Below are positions 44,051 to 53,880 of a stretch of DNA of 63,266 nucleotides, in pieces (the stretch's first letter is position 1; each line of letters opens with the position of its first letter). The translations under genes were made by a program, and so were the position numbers. Source of the stretch: Paracoccaceae bacterium (lineage in GTDB: Bacteria; Pseudomonadota; Alphaproteobacteria; Rhodobacterales; Rhodobacteraceae); NCBI GenBank assembly GCA_902554705.1, contig CACDPP010000009.1:1-63266 (forward strand), written 5' to 3'. The notes beneath the pieces are model-generated. The model was not told where the DNA came from and did no database searches. It was given only the letters and a program-made list of their open reading frames with translations.

Positions 44051-46543
44051 TTATTTTTTCTTGCCTCTTTTTTTTCCTTTTGCCGCCTTTTCGGTTATAA
44101 GCTTTACAGCTTCTTCAAGTGTAATTTCTTCGGGGTCTTTTCCTTTTGGTATTGTGGCGTTGATTTTTGCGTACTTTACATAAGGGCCATATTTTCCATC
44201 CATCACATTTACAGGCCCGCCCCCATCAGGGTGTTCGCCAAGTTCTTTAATTGCTTTGGAGGCTGTGCTACGTCCACTTCCGGCGGCGGCCTTTTTTGCT
44301 AGCTCTTCAACAGCTCTATTCATCCCAACGTTAAAAACATCATCAGGATCTTTTAAATTTGCGTAAGTCCGCCCGTGACGTACGAAAGGGCCATATCTCC
44401 CAATCCCTGCTTCTATTATCTGACCATCTTCAGGATGAGGCCCTATTTCTCTTGGCAAACTAAGAAGTTTTAGCGCTTTTCCGAGCTCTATATCTGACGG
44501 TGACCACCCTTTTGGCAGGCTAGCCCTTGGTGGTTTTTTATTCTCTTCTGAGGCTTCGCCACGTTGAATATAGGGACCGTACCTGCCATTCTTAAGAAAT
44601 ATTTCATCTCCATTATCTTCACCGAGTAAACGCTCTGCTGTTTCATCTGGTTCACCGGATATAGGACGGGTAAAATTACACTCTGGATAGTTTCCACATC
44701 CAACAAACCCGCCAGTTCGCGATGATTTCAAGTGGAGTTGACCATTTCCACATTTCGGACACCTCCTTGGGTCGCTACCATCTTCTTTAGCGGGATAAAG
44801 CTGGGGCGCTAATGCATCATCTAAAACGTCTAAAACTTCAGTAATTCTAAGCTCTGATGTTTCAGAAATTGCTTCTGAAAAATCATCCCAAAATTGACCT
44901 AGAAGTTCTTTATAATTCCCTTTTCCAGCACTCACAGAATCAAGTTGATTTTCTAAACCTGCCGTAAAATCAAACTCAACGTACCGTTTGAAAAAATTCA
45001 ATAGAAAAATTGTAACTATCCGTCCCTTATCTTCTGGAAATAACCTATTTTTTTCTTTTCTAACGTATTCTCTATCCAGAATTGTTGTAATAATATTAGC
45101 ATAAGTCGAAGGTCTGCCTATTCCCAATTCTTCCATTTTTTTGACTAGACTAGCTTCTGTATATCTTGGTAGCGGTTGGGTGAAGTGCTGCTCAGGATCA
45201 ATGCTGAGCTTTTCAATATTTTCTCCTTTAGACATTTGTGGAAGACGATTTTCATCGTCTGATTGCTCCACGTCATCGCGGCTTTCTTCGTAAACTTTGA
45301 GAAAGCCTTCGAATAATACCACTTGCCCGGTAGCTCTAAGAGTAACTTCTTTGTCTGGGCTTTGTATATCTACTGAAGTTCTCTCTAACTTTGCGGACTC
45401 CATTTGACACGATATCGTTCTTTTCCAGATTAAATCATATAGTTTAAACTGGTCAGCATCGGAAAGTTTTAATTGCTTTGCATCTTTTGAAATGGAAGTA
45501 GGTCGAATGCACTCATGAGCTTCTTGAGCATTTTTAGCTTTATTTTTGTAGAACCTAGGAGATGCTGGTAAAAATTGATCGCCATATCTTTGCCTTATGG
45601 CTTCTCTCGTAGAGGTAACAGCTTCTGGCGCCATATCAATCCCATCAGTTCGCATATATGTGATATGACCTGCCTCGTATAACCTTTGAGCTGCTTGCAT
45701 TGTTTGTCTGGCACCCATTCCATATTTTCTTCCAGCCTCTTGTTGAAGAGTAGATGTCATGAAAGGAGCGAAGGGGTTTCTACTAGTTGGCTTGCTTTCA
45801 ACTGAGGCAACGATAAGGTCACGTGTCGTGATTGCCTGTGCTGCTAACTCTGCTTCCGAGCTACTTTTCAAATCATATTTATCTAGTTTCGTTCCGGCAA
45901 AGTTTATTAGTTTCCCATCAAATACTTGCCCTCTGGGAGTTTTTAAAGATGCTTTCACAGACCAATATTCTTTTGGTTTGAAAGCTTCTATTTCTATTTC
46001 TCTTTCTACGATTAATCGCAAGCAAACTGACTGTACCCTTCCAGCTGATTTAGCCCCGGGCAATTTACGCCATAACACTGGCGATAGATTGAAACCGACA
46101 AGATAATCGAGAGCTCTTCGTGCAAGATAAGCATGTACTAATGGTGCGTCTATTTCTCGAGGATTGGCCATCGCTTCTGAAACAGCTGATTTAGTAATCG
46201 CGTTAAAAACAACTCTGCTTACTGGTGTGTCACTATTTATAACCCGCTTATCTCGTAATGTTTCTTCTAGGTGCCAACTTATAGCTTCACCCTCACGATC
46301 TGGATCTGTAGCTAATATCAACTCGTTATCTTTTTTCAGAGCATCGGCTATGGCTTTGACATGTTTTTTACTGTCAGCACCAATTTCCCATTTCATATCA
46401 AAACCTTTATCCGGGTCCACGGATCCGTCTTTCGCTGGTAAATCTCTAACATGACCAAATGACGCTAAAACGGTGTAATCGGAGCCCAGATATTTATTGA
46501 TCGTTTTTGCTTTTGCTGGTGACTCTACAACCACTACTGGCAT
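44051..46543 (-). CDS. topA: DNA topoisomerase I
   Basis: Type IA topoisomerase that relaxes negative supercoils. The Toprim domain starts at ESPAKAKTI with the acidic DPDREGEA motif; the active-site Tyr is in TYMRTDG. One C4 zinc finger is visible (CPKCG...CGNYPEC). Several C-terminal TopA repeats (RYGPYIQ, GRYGPFV, KYGPYVK) and a Lys-rich tail follow. I chose the ATG at 46543 (AAAGGA seven bases upstream), giving 830 residues; a longer frame lacks support. Confidence 0.95.
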   Translation of the reverse strand: MPVVVVESPAKAKTINKYLGSDYTVLASFGHVRDLPAKDGSVDPDKGFDMKWEIGADSKKHVKAIADALKKDNELILATDPDREGEAISWHLEETLRDKRVINSDTPVSRVVFNAITKSAVSEAMANPREIDAPLVHAYLARRALDYLVGFNLSPVLWRKLPGAKSAGRVQSVCLRLIVEREIEIEAFKPKEYWSVKASLKTPRGQVFDGKLINFAGTKLDKYDLKSSSEAELAAQAITTRDLIVASVESKPTSRNPFAPFMTSTLQQEAGRKYGMGARQTMQAAQRLYEAGHITYMRTDGIDMAPEAVTSTREAIRQRYGDQFLPASPRFYKNKAKNAQEAHECIRPTSISKDAKQLKLSDADQFKLYDLIWKRTISCQMESAKLERTSVDIQSPDKEVTLRATGQVVLFEGFLKVYEESRDDVEQSDDENRLPQMSKGENIEKLSIDPEQHFTQPLPRYTEASLVKKMEELGIGRPSTYANIITTILDREYVRKEKNRLFPEDKGRIVTIFLLNFFKRYVEFDFTAGLENQLDSVSAGKGNYKELLGQFWDDFSEAISETSELRITEVLDVLDDALAPQLYPAKEDGSDPRRCPKCGNGQLHLKSSRTGGFVGCGNYPECNFTRPISGEPDETAERLLGEDNGDEIFLKNGRYGPYIQRGEASEENKKPPRASLPKGWSPSDIELGKALKLLSLPREIGPHPEDGQIIEAGIGRYGPFVRHGRTYANLKDPDDVFNVGMNRAVEELAKKAAAGSGRSTASKAIKELGEHPDGGGPVNVMDGKYGPYVKYAKINATIPKGKDPEEITLEEAVKLITEKAAKGKKRGKKK

Positions 46544-46679
46544 TAAATATCCTTTCGACTCACGATTGCGACTTCGGGCGGGAACATGGCTCCAGCTGGG
46601 AAGGTTTGTCAATCCTGCTTAAACAAAATTAGTCCAAATAGCATAATGTACAGTCTTTTTATTTTGGGAGATCCAAGTT

Positions 46680-48101
46680 TCAATTCGAAATACCTCCAAC
46701 TGTAAGGCCGCTAATATACAAACTTGGTTGTCCAACTCCAACAGGAACCCATTGCCCAGCCTTTCCACAATTGCCTATCCCAGGGTCCAGTTGGAGGTCG
46801 TTTCCAATAGTTTTAATCTTTTTAAGGGCAGATGCTCCATCTCCGATTAGCGTTGCGCCGTTGACAGCTTCTTCGATTTTACCATTCTTAACGCGATATG
46901 CTTCCGTACAAGAAAAAACGAACTTCCCATTTGTGATATCTACTTGCCCTCCGCCAAAGCCCACAGCATAAAGACCGTCTTTTAAATCTTGAATTAAATT
47001 TTGTGGATCTTCATTTCCTTCCTGCATGTAAGTGTTGGTCATTCGGGGCATTGGAGCATGTGCATAACTTTGCCTGCGGCCATTACCCGTAGATTTTAAT
47101 CCCATCAATCTAGAATTTTGTCGGTCATGCATGTAACCGACTAGAACGCCGTTATCTATCAGTTTCGTTTTTTGGCTTGGTGTGCCCTCATCGTCAATTG
47201 TAATGGAGCCTCTGCGATCAGGAATTGTACCGTCATCGAAAACTGTTACCCCTGGAGCGGCAATTCTTTTTCCCATTAACTCACTAAACGCACTTGTTTT
47301 TTTTCTGTTAAAGTCTGATTCAAGACCATGTCCAATTGCTTCATGTAGTAAAATTCCTGGCCATCCTGGACCTAAAACCAAATCCATTACACCTGCTGGA
47401 GCTGGCTTTGCCTTGAGATTTACTCTTGCAATCCTCAATGCTTCGGCGGCAGCGTTTTGCCAAATTTCCGGTTTTAAAAAGCTGAGCAAGTTACTTCGCC
47501 CGCCAATACCTGTGTATCCATTTTCCCTTCGACCATTATCCTCCAATAAAATAGATATGTTTAGTCGTACCATGGGTCTTATATCTTGAGATGAGGAGCC
47601 ATCAGGGCGCAATATAAAAACTTTCTGAGTTGATGAAGATATGGTTGCTGTTACTTGTTTGATATTTGGGTCAAGACTTCTACTGAAATCATCAATTTCT
47701 TGAAGGATTTTAACTTTTTTTGAGAAGGTTAATTCCAATATTGGATTCAAAGGGGCATATATTTTTTTCTCTGTTTCTGAAGGTGCATCGGCATAGGTGC
47801 AAATTTGCCCGTGGGAGGCCTTTTGAACAGTTGGAATCATTTTTGAAAGTGCGGAGTGGGATAAATCAGTTGAATGAGCATATCCTGTTATTTCCCCGCA
47901 AACTGAGCGCATACCCACTCCTTCTGAAGCATCGAAGTTGGCAGATTTTATTTTTCTGTCATCTAAAGTTATTGTTTCAGTTTGTCGCTGTTCGAAAAAT
48001 AACTCGCCGTCATCGGAATTTTTAGTCGCCAATTTCAAAGACTTCAGGGCGTCTTCCCAGGTTAAGTTTTTCCCAAAAGGATCAAATTCGCACGTTTTCA
48101 T
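46680..48101 (-). CDS. tldD: Metalloprotease TldD
   Basis: TldD subunit of the TldD/TldE (PmbA) zinc protease, which degrades unfolded or modified peptides. The metal motif HEAIGHGLESD (HExxxH) is present, with RRGSITIDDEGTP and the C-terminal GNCGKAGQ.VPVGVGQP region. The 473 residues are normal. tldE is not in the window. It is divergent from coxB across 186 bases, an arrangement familiar in this order. Confidence 0.95.
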   Translation of the reverse strand: MKTCEFDPFGKNLTWEDALKSLKLATKNSDDGELFFEQRQTETITLDDRKIKSANFDASEGVGMRSVCGEITGYAHSTDLSHSALSKMIPTVQKASHGQICTYADAPSETEKKIYAPLNPILELTFSKKVKILQEIDDFSRSLDPNIKQVTATISSSTQKVFILRPDGSSSQDIRPMVRLNISILLEDNGRRENGYTGIGGRSNLLSFLKPEIWQNAAAEALRIARVNLKAKPAPAGVMDLVLGPGWPGILLHEAIGHGLESDFNRKKTSAFSELMGKRIAAPGVTVFDDGTIPDRRGSITIDDEGTPSQKTKLIDNGVLVGYMHDRQNSRLMGLKSTGNGRRQSYAHAPMPRMTNTYMQEGNEDPQNLIQDLKDGLYAVGFGGGQVDITNGKFVFSCTEAYRVKNGKIEEAVNGATLIGDGASALKKIKTIGNDLQLDPGIGNCGKAGQWVPVGVGQPSLYISGLTVGGISN

Positions 48102-48287
48102 GTTTATTCCTATATTAGCCTGAAACTTTTACACTTTTAATTCAAAAAAGCGTCCGTTTGCCGCAATTATACTTCTTTAACTCTTTGTCAAAATATGGTT
48201 TTAAACATCGGTGAATACAATAGGGTTCCATAGCTTCGATTCAAGTTGTTATGAAATTTACACGAACACTGAAAATCAGGGTGAAAA

Positions 48288-49160
48288 ATGCGACTAAAAT
48301 TAATAACAACCGGATTGACTTCTGGCTTTCTAGCTTTGCCAGTATTTGCTGAAAATGGGCTCGAAATAATTGGGCAACCTGTAGCAGATGGTATTGGATT
48401 TCAGCCGGCTGCAACCAAGTTAGCGCGTGATCTACAATGGCTAGATGGATTGGTGTTGATTATCATTACTGCCATCACGGTTTTTGTGCTTGGTTTGTTG
48501 GCTTACGTTATTTTGCGGTACAACCGAAAAGCTAACCCGGTTCCAGAAACTTTTACTCATAACTCTCCAGTGGAGGTAGCTTGGACTGTGATACCCATAG
48601 TTATACTTGTATTCATCGGAGCGTTTTCTTTACCAGTTCTTTTTGACCAGCAGAAAATTCCTGAGGGTGAAGTAAACATAAAGGTGACTGGATATCAGTG
48701 GTATTGGGGTTATGAATATGTAGATGAAGGTTTCGAGTTTGAAAGTTTTCTAATTGGCGAAGGAAAAGTTTTAACGCCAGAGGTAGAGCTTGAATTACAA
48801 GAAGCAGGCTACACTCGTGATCAATTTTTACTTGCTACTGACACCGCCGTGGTAGTTCCTGTCGATAAAACAGTTGTAATGCAAGTTACTGGAGCTGACG
48901 TTATACATAGCTGGACTATTCCCGCCTTTGGCGTAAAACAGGATGCAGTGCCTGGTAGGCTAGGACAATTGTGGTTTAAAGCTGAGAAAGAGGGAATATA
49001 TTTTGGTCAGTGCTCTGAACTATGTGGAAAAGATCATGCCTTCATGCCTATCACAGTAAAGGTTGTGAGCCAGGATGCTTACAACGCTTGGTTATCTGCA
49101 GCTAAATCGGAATATGCTGGAACCGTTCAATCTTATAACATAGCAGAGGTTGCCAAATAA
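48288..49160 (+). CDS. ctaC: Cytochrome c oxidase subunit II (CuA subunit)
   Basis: Receives electrons from cytochrome c through the binuclear CuA site. It has a signal peptide (cut near VFAE), two transmembrane helices (about residues 55-80 and 95-118) and the periplasmic cupredoxin domain. The CuA ligands are seen in HSWTIP and in the loop CSELCGKDHAFMP. The 290 residues are normal. It heads the ctaC-ctaB-coxF-ctaG-ctaE operon. Subunit I (ctaD) is not in the window, as is common in this order. Confidence 0.96.
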   Translation: MRLKLITTGLTSGFLALPVFAENGLEIIGQPVADGIGFQPAATKLARDLQWLDGLVLIIITAITVFVLGLLAYVILRYNRKANPVPETFTHNSPVEVAWTVIPIVILVFIGAFSLPVLFDQQKIPEGEVNIKVTGYQWYWGYEYVDEGFEFESFLIGEGKVLTPEVELELQEAGYTRDQFLLATDTAVVVPVDKTVVMQVTGADVIHSWTIPAFGVKQDAVPGRLGQLWFKAEKEGIYFGQCSELCGKDHAFMPITVKVVSQDAYNAWLSAAKSEYAGTVQSYNIAEVAK

Positions 49161-49209
49161 TAGTGTAATTTTTTATTCAACGTTATGTTTGGAACACAAT
49201 AGGTTAAAA

Positions 49210-50142
49210 ATGTCAGAAGTCAGCTTACATAAACTTTACTCAGACGAGCCTGAGTTTGGTGACTTTTTTTCCTTGCTGAAACCTCGGGTTATGTCGCTAG
49301 TAGTATTTACTGCTATAGCTGGATTGTTAGCCGCTCCGGGGAACATTCACCCATTTGTGGCTTTTGTATCGATTGTGTTTATTGCGTTGGGCGGCGGAGC
49401 TTCTGGGGCCCTAAATATGTGGTATGACGCAGATATAGATAGCATAATGTCACGAACTAAATCGCGGCCAGTTCCTGCCGGAAAAATTTCTGCCGATGAT
49501 GCAAAGTATATTGGAATTGTACTTTCAGCCATATCAGTTGTTATGCTTGGCCTTGCCTCTAATTGGTTGGCCGCTTTTTTACTGGCGTTCACGATATTCT
49601 TTTACGTTATTGTCTATACTATCTGGTTGAAGCGGGCTACGTCGCAAAATATTGTTATTGGTGGTGCTGCCGGAGCATTTCCGCCAATTATTGGATGGGC
49701 GGTTGTTACGGGAAACATCGGTTTTGAAAGCATTTTAATGTTTGCTTTAATATTCGTATGGACGCCTCCTCATTTTTGGTCTTTAGCACTCTTTATGAAG
49801 AATGATTATGAATCAGCTAAGGTGCCAATGTTGACTGTTACTAATGGTAGAAGATCAACAAGAAACCATATTTTCGTATATTCATTAATCCTAGCTTTCG
49901 TGGCTTTATCCATTGGTTTATCCTCTTTGAGTGGGCCAGTTTATTTGTTAGTTGCAATAGTTCTCAACCTACAGCTTGTAGTTTCAGCATTTAAATTATG
50001 GGCTAAATCTGAAACTGACAGCGTTGATGATAATTCTCTTATAGAACGAAAGTTTTTTAAATTTTCTTTGCTTTATTTGTTTTTCCATTTTGGAGCTATC
50101 ATGGTGGAAACTAAAACAAACATAGCCTGGCCAGGAGTTTAG
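49210..50142 (+). CDS. ctaB: Protoheme IX farnesyltransferase (heme O synthase)
   Basis: Integral-membrane UbiA-type prenyltransferase adding a farnesyl group to haem b. The Asp-rich motif NMWYDADID and the following RTKSRPVPAG are diagnostic, and about seven to nine transmembrane segments are visible. I chose the ATG at 49210 (MSEVSLHKLYSDEP), 310 residues, with AGG seven bases upstream. An earlier start at 49150 would overlap ctaC. Confidence 0.95.
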   Translation: MSEVSLHKLYSDEPEFGDFFSLLKPRVMSLVVFTAIAGLLAAPGNIHPFVAFVSIVFIALGGGASGALNMWYDADIDSIMSRTKSRPVPAGKISADDAKYIGIVLSAISVVMLGLASNWLAAFLLAFTIFFYVIVYTIWLKRATSQNIVIGGAAGAFPPIIGWAVVTGNIGFESILMFALIFVWTPPHFWSLALFMKNDYESAKVPMLTVTNGRRSTRNHIFVYSLILAFVALSIGLSSLSGPVYLLVAIVLNLQLVVSAFKLWAKSETDSVDDNSLIERKFFKFSLLYLFFHFGAIMVETKTNIAWPGV

Positions 50143-50143
50143 C

Positions 50144-50311
50144 ATGAGCTTTGGAAGGGAACATGATTTACACAAGAGGCGTAAGGGTAGAAATTTAGGT
50201 CTTGGTCTGGTGCTCATTGGGTTTGCTGGAATTATGTTTGGCCTTACAGTAGTTAAAGTCACTGAGGGTCAGTTTGCTGAAGCTTTAGCTGGGGTGTCGC
50301 GCAGTGAATGA
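50144..50311 (+). CDS. coxF: CoxF-like small protein of the cytochrome oxidase operon
   Basis: A 55-residue protein: MSFGREHDLHKRRKGRN, one hydrophobic helix (about residues 18-37) and a short polar tail. Small single-helix proteins of this type lie between ctaB and ctaG in many alphaproteobacterial cox operons. The ATG is one base after the ctaB stop and the end overlaps the ctaG GTG start by eight bases. Its exact role in oxidase assembly is not established. Confidence 0.8.
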   Translation: MSFGREHDLHKRRKGRNLGLGLVLIGFAGIMFGLTVVKVTEGQFAEALAGVSRSE

Positions 50312-50912
50312 TAGAGCGAAGAAAAAGACAGCCGCTCAAATGGTTGGTGTGGTAGTTTTTATGGGAGCTATGGCTTGGGCGTCTGTTCCATTTTATGATT
50401 GGTTTTGTCGGGTCACTGGATTTGGTGGAATTACTCAGGTGGCAGATAGCGGTTCTGAAATTGTGTTGAGCGAAACAGTCAAAATTAGATTTGATGCATC
50501 GCTAGAGCGAGATATGCCTTGGGAATTTAAACCGGTTCAACGGGAAATTGAACTTCAAATCGGAGCTACTGGTTTGGCTTTTTATGAGGCGTACAATCCT
50601 ACTGATAAACCAGTTGCTGGAACGGCTAGTTACAACGTAACTCCTTACGAGGCTGGGGGGTTTTTTAGCAAAATAGATTGTTTCTGTTTTGAAGAGCAGG
50701 TTTTAATGCCTGGTGAGCGTGTTCAAATGCCTGTGACATTTTTTGTTGATCCTGAGATAGTTGAGGATGGCGATGCCAAGCACACCAAGGTAATCACGCT
50801 GTCTTACACTTTTTATGAAAAAGAAATAACACAAGAACCGGCTAAGGTTAGTGTAAACACAAGAAATAAATTTAATCGGCTCCTAAGTGAAGGAAAACCA
50901 AATGGCGCATGA
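50304..50912 (+). CDS. ctaG: Cytochrome c oxidase assembly protein CtaG (Cox11 family)
   Basis: Delivers copper to the CuB site of subunit I. It has an N-terminal membrane anchor (about residues 12-30) and a periplasmic immunoglobulin-like domain with the copper motif [22 protein letters not shown] after the anchor is typical of Cox11. It starts at GTG inside the end of coxF, and the end overlaps the ctaE start. The 202 residues are normal. Confidence 0.95.
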   Translation: MNDRAKKKTAAQMVGVVVFMGAMAWASVPFYDWFCRVTGFGGITQVADSGSEIVLSETVKIRFDASLERDMPWEFKPVQREIELQIGATGLAFYEAYNPTDKPVAGTASYNVTPYEAGGFFSKIDCFCFEEQVLMPGERVQMPVTFFVDPEIVEDGDAKHTKVITLSYTFYEKEITQEPAKVSVNTRNKFNRLLSEGKPNGA

Positions 50913-51720
50913 AAAAAATCACGACTATCATATATTAAACCCTTCTATATGGCCCTTCATTGGTTCGATCGCAGCTTTTGTGATGCTTTTTGGTGCTGTA
51001 GTTTTCTTTCATAGCGAAAATCCTTGGATGTTTATTGCAGGTTTTGTCGGTGTATTGTTTGTAATGTATGTCTGGTGGTCAGACACAGTAAAAGAAAATC
51101 AAGTTGGTGATCATACGCCAGTAGTTTTGATTGGTTTAAGATACGGCTTCATTCTTTTTATAATGTCGGAAGTTATGTTCTTTCTCGCGTGGTTCTGGAG
51201 TTTTTTTAAGCATGCAATGTATCCAATGGGTGATATGAGCCCATTGCAGGATGGTCAATTTCCCCCCGCTGGCATAGAGGTTTTTGACCCTTGGCATCTA
51301 CCACTAATTAATACTTTAATTTTGTTGTGTTCCGGTGCGGCTGCAACCTGGGCGCACCATGCAATTGCTCATGACGAAGATAGAAAATCTATGGTGCAGG
51401 GTCTAGTTATTGCGGTTGGATTGGGTGTTTTGTTCACAATTTTCCAGGCTTATGAATACCAGCACGCAGCGTTTGGTTTTTCAGGAAACATATACGGAGC
51501 AAACTTTTTTATGGCCACAGGTTTTCATGGTTTTCATGTGATAGTAGGCACAATTTTCCTTGCGATTTGTATGCTACGAGCAATGCGTGGACACTTTACC
51601 AAGGATCAGCACCTTGGCTTTGAAGCTGCAGCTTGGTACTGGCATTTTGTGGACGTAGTATGGCTATTCTTGTTTGCAGCTATTTATGTCTGGGGAAGCG
51701 TTGGCGCGACAATTCACTAA
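50902..51720 (+). CDS. ctaE: Cytochrome c oxidase subunit III
   Basis: Seven-helix membrane subunit of the aa3 oxidase. Typical segments are [57 protein letters not shown] and [17 protein letters not shown] chose the ATG at 50902 ([12 protein letters not shown]), with AAGGA eight bases upstream; an in-frame GTG at 50887 is less likely. The 272 residues are normal. A strong terminator follows. Confidence 0.96.
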   Translation: MAHEKNHDYHILNPSIWPFIGSIAAFVMLFGAVVFFHSENPWMFIAGFVGVLFVMYVWWSDTVKENQVGDHTPVVLIGLRYGFILFIMSEVMFFLAWFWSFFKHAMYPMGDMSPLQDGQFPPAGIEVFDPWHLPLINTLILLCSGAAATWAHHAIAHDEDRKSMVQGLVIAVGLGVLFTIFQAYEYQHAAFGFSGNIYGANFFMATGFHGFHVIVGTIFLAICMLRAMRGHFTKDQHLGFEAAAWYWHFVDVVWLFLFAAIYVWGSVGATIH

Positions 51721-51769
51721 AATTTCGTAAAGATATTTTGGTTTACTAACCTAAAGGAATATTAATAGG

Positions 51770-51800
51770 AAAGCGCGCAACAATTCGCGCGCTTTTTTTT
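51770..51800 (+). terminator. Intrinsic terminator after the cox operon
   Basis: AAAGCGCGC (51770-51778) pairs with GCGCGCTTT (51787-51795) around an eight-base loop, and eight T residues run from 51793 to 51800. It lies about 50 bases after ctaE and 13 bases before the surf1 ATG, so surf1 must depend on read-through or on a promoter inside this gap. Confidence 0.88.
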
Positions 51801-51812
51801 GGATTTAAATTT

Positions 51813-52496
51813 ATGCCACATAAATTATTTACTTGGTTATTTATATGTTCCGGGACAATTATTTTGCTCTTACTAGGGCAGTGGCAGTTAGATAGGCTTG
51901 TGTGGAAACAATCTATTTTAGTAGAGATTGAAAGTAAAATTTCTGGATTGCCGCAATCTTTACCTTCTGATGTTAAGGAAACTGTTCACAAATATATGCC
52001 GATACAGCTTTCCGGAAAAATAAAAGGAAGTTTTATAAAAGTAATGGCCAGCCAAAAATTTATTGGGGCTGGTTACCGAATAATTGTACCATTCCAGTTG
52101 GAAACAGGTAACACAATCTTAGTAGATTTGGGATTTATACGCCATGAATTTGCTGCGGATATTAGCTTAGATGATAATCTAAGCATAATTGGGAATTTAC
52201 ATTGGCCACAAGAAGTTGATTTTTTTACACCGGACCCAGATACAAAAAATAATATTTGGTTTGCCCGTGATGTAAACGAGTTATCAAAAGAGATGCGAAC
52301 TGAGCCGATTTTAGTTGTTGCTAAAAGCTTCAGTCCATCAATTACCCATCTTGATCCACTTCCTATTAATACAGAAAATATCCCTAATAATCACAAACAG
52401 TATGCAATCACTTGGTTTTCGCTTGCATTTATTTGGCTTGGGATGGGAGTATTTTTCATTTATAAAACGAGCGTCAATAGAGGCCGAAAAATATGA
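51813..52496 (+). CDS. surf1: SURF1 family cytochrome oxidase biogenesis protein
   Basis: An assembly factor linked to haem a insertion into oxidase subunit I. It has an N-terminal helix (about 6-24), the GQWQLDRLVWK segment typical of SURF1, a periplasmic domain and a C-terminal helix (about 195-216) after NHKQYAITWF. The 227 residues are normal. Its TGA overlaps the thrC ATG (ATGA). The terminator directly upstream places it in a separate unit from ctaE. Confidence 0.92.
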   Translation: MPHKLFTWLFICSGTIILLLLGQWQLDRLVWKQSILVEIESKISGLPQSLPSDVKETVHKYMPIQLSGKIKGSFIKVMASQKFIGAGYRIIVPFQLETGNTILVDLGFIRHEFAADISLDDNLSIIGNLHWPQEVDFFTPDPDTKNNIWFARDVNELSKEMRTEPILVVAKSFSPSITHLDPLPINTENIPNNHKQYAITWFSLAFIWLGMGVFFIYKTSVNRGRKI

Positions 52497-53878
52497 AGTA
52501 CATATCTACTCGTGGGAAAGCTCCAGTTTTAAATTTTGAGGAAGCAATGTTAACAGGCCTCGCAAGAGACGGTGGTCTGTACGTTCCTCAATCAATCCCA
52601 AACTTTTCTCCAGATGATATATCATCGATGTCAGATTTAAGTTATGAGGAGATAGCTTTTAAAGTTATATTACCCTTTGTTGGAGATTGTTTTTCTGATG
52701 ATGAATTAATCAAAATCATAAACAAAGCCTATACTGAATTTGGGCATATAGAGCGTGCTCCTCTTGTTGAATTAGAAAGTAACCATTTCCTTCTAGAATT
52801 ATTTCATGGTCCAACTCTGGCCTTTAAAGATTTTGCTATGCAACTAATTGGTCAGTTTTTTCAAGTTGCATTAGAACGTAAAAAATCAAGAGTAACCATT
52901 GTTGGTGCAACCAGTGGAGATACTGGTAGTGCTGCAATTGAAGCCTTTCGTGGGTTAGATGCCGTAGACGTTTTTATTTTATACCCTGATGGGCGTGTTT
53001 CAGATGTCCAGAGAAGGCAGATGACAACGCCTTCTGAAAATAATGTTCATGCAATTGCAATCAATGGTCATTTTGATGACTGCCAAGCCCGTTTGAAGGA
53101 CATGTTCAATGATTTTGAGTTTCGAGATGGAGTTAATTTAGCTGGTGTGAATTCAATAAACTGGGCGCGGGTTTTAGCCCAAGTCGTTTATTACTTTTCC
53201 TCAGCGGTTAAGCTGGGAGCTCCAAATAAAAAAATTAGTTTTAGCGTGCCTACCGGAAATTTTGGAGATATTTTTGCTGGTTTTATTGCAAAAAAAATGG
53301 GCCTATCAATTGATCGCCTTGTGATAGCTACTAACCAAAACGATATTCTGCACAGATGCCTAAGTTCTGGTATTTATAAAACAGATAGAGTTTTACCAAG
53401 CATAAGCCCATCTATGGATATCCAAGTGAGTTCCAACTTTGAACGAGCGCTTTTTTATGCCACGGATTGTGATGGTAGTGAAGTTTCGAATTTGATGGAG
53501 CAACTCAAAAGCACTGGTCAATTCACTGTTTCGGGAAGTGTTTTAGAAATATTGCGAGAAAATTTTGATAGTGGGAGGGCTTCTGAGGATGAAACTCATT
53601 TTGAGATCGCTTACAATTACCAAAAGCATTCTGAATTGCTGTGTCCGCATTCCGCCATAGGTGTGCTGACTGCAAGAAAACAGCGTAAAATTGATATTCC
53701 TATGGTTACACTTGCCACTGCCCATCCAGCTAAATTTCCAACAGCTGTTAAAAATGCAACATCAGTATTTCCTGAGTTGCCGTCTCGCATGGCTAATCTA
53801 TTTGATCTTGATGAGAGAATAACAAACGTTGAAAATAATCTTCAATCCATCCAAGCTTTTGTAAAGGAACGGATATAA
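52493..53878 (+). CDS. thrC: Threonine synthase
   Basis: PLP enzyme converting O-phosphohomoserine to threonine. The PLP Lys is Lys112 in LAFKDFAMQ; GATSGDTGSAA forms the phosphate loop, and NSINWARV and PTGNFGD are typical. The 461 residues indicate the long fungal/proteobacterial type. It is translationally coupled to surf1 and followed after two bases by the M16 peptidase gene. Confidence 0.96.
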   Translation: MKYISTRGKAPVLNFEEAMLTGLARDGGLYVPQSIPNFSPDDISSMSDLSYEEIAFKVILPFVGDCFSDDELIKIINKAYTEFGHIERAPLVELESNHFLLELFHGPTLAFKDFAMQLIGQFFQVALERKKSRVTIVGATSGDTGSAAIEAFRGLDAVDVFILYPDGRVSDVQRRQMTTPSENNVHAIAINGHFDDCQARLKDMFNDFEFRDGVNLAGVNSINWARVLAQVVYYFSSAVKLGAPNKKISFSVPTGNFGDIFAGFIAKKMGLSIDRLVIATNQNDILHRCLSSGIYKTDRVLPSISPSMDIQVSSNFERALFYATDCDGSEVSNLMEQLKSTGQFTVSGSVLEILRENFDSGRASEDETHFEIAYNYQKHSELLCPHSAIGVLTARKQRKIDIPMVTLATAHPAKFPTAVKNATSVFPELPSRMANLFDLDERITNVENNLQSIQAFVKERI

Positions 53879-53880
53879 AT

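Noticed and set aside
48102-48287. Sigma-70 promoter before coxB
   Set aside because: TTGTCA near 48185 lacks a -10 box at an acceptable distance, so no promoter could be assigned.
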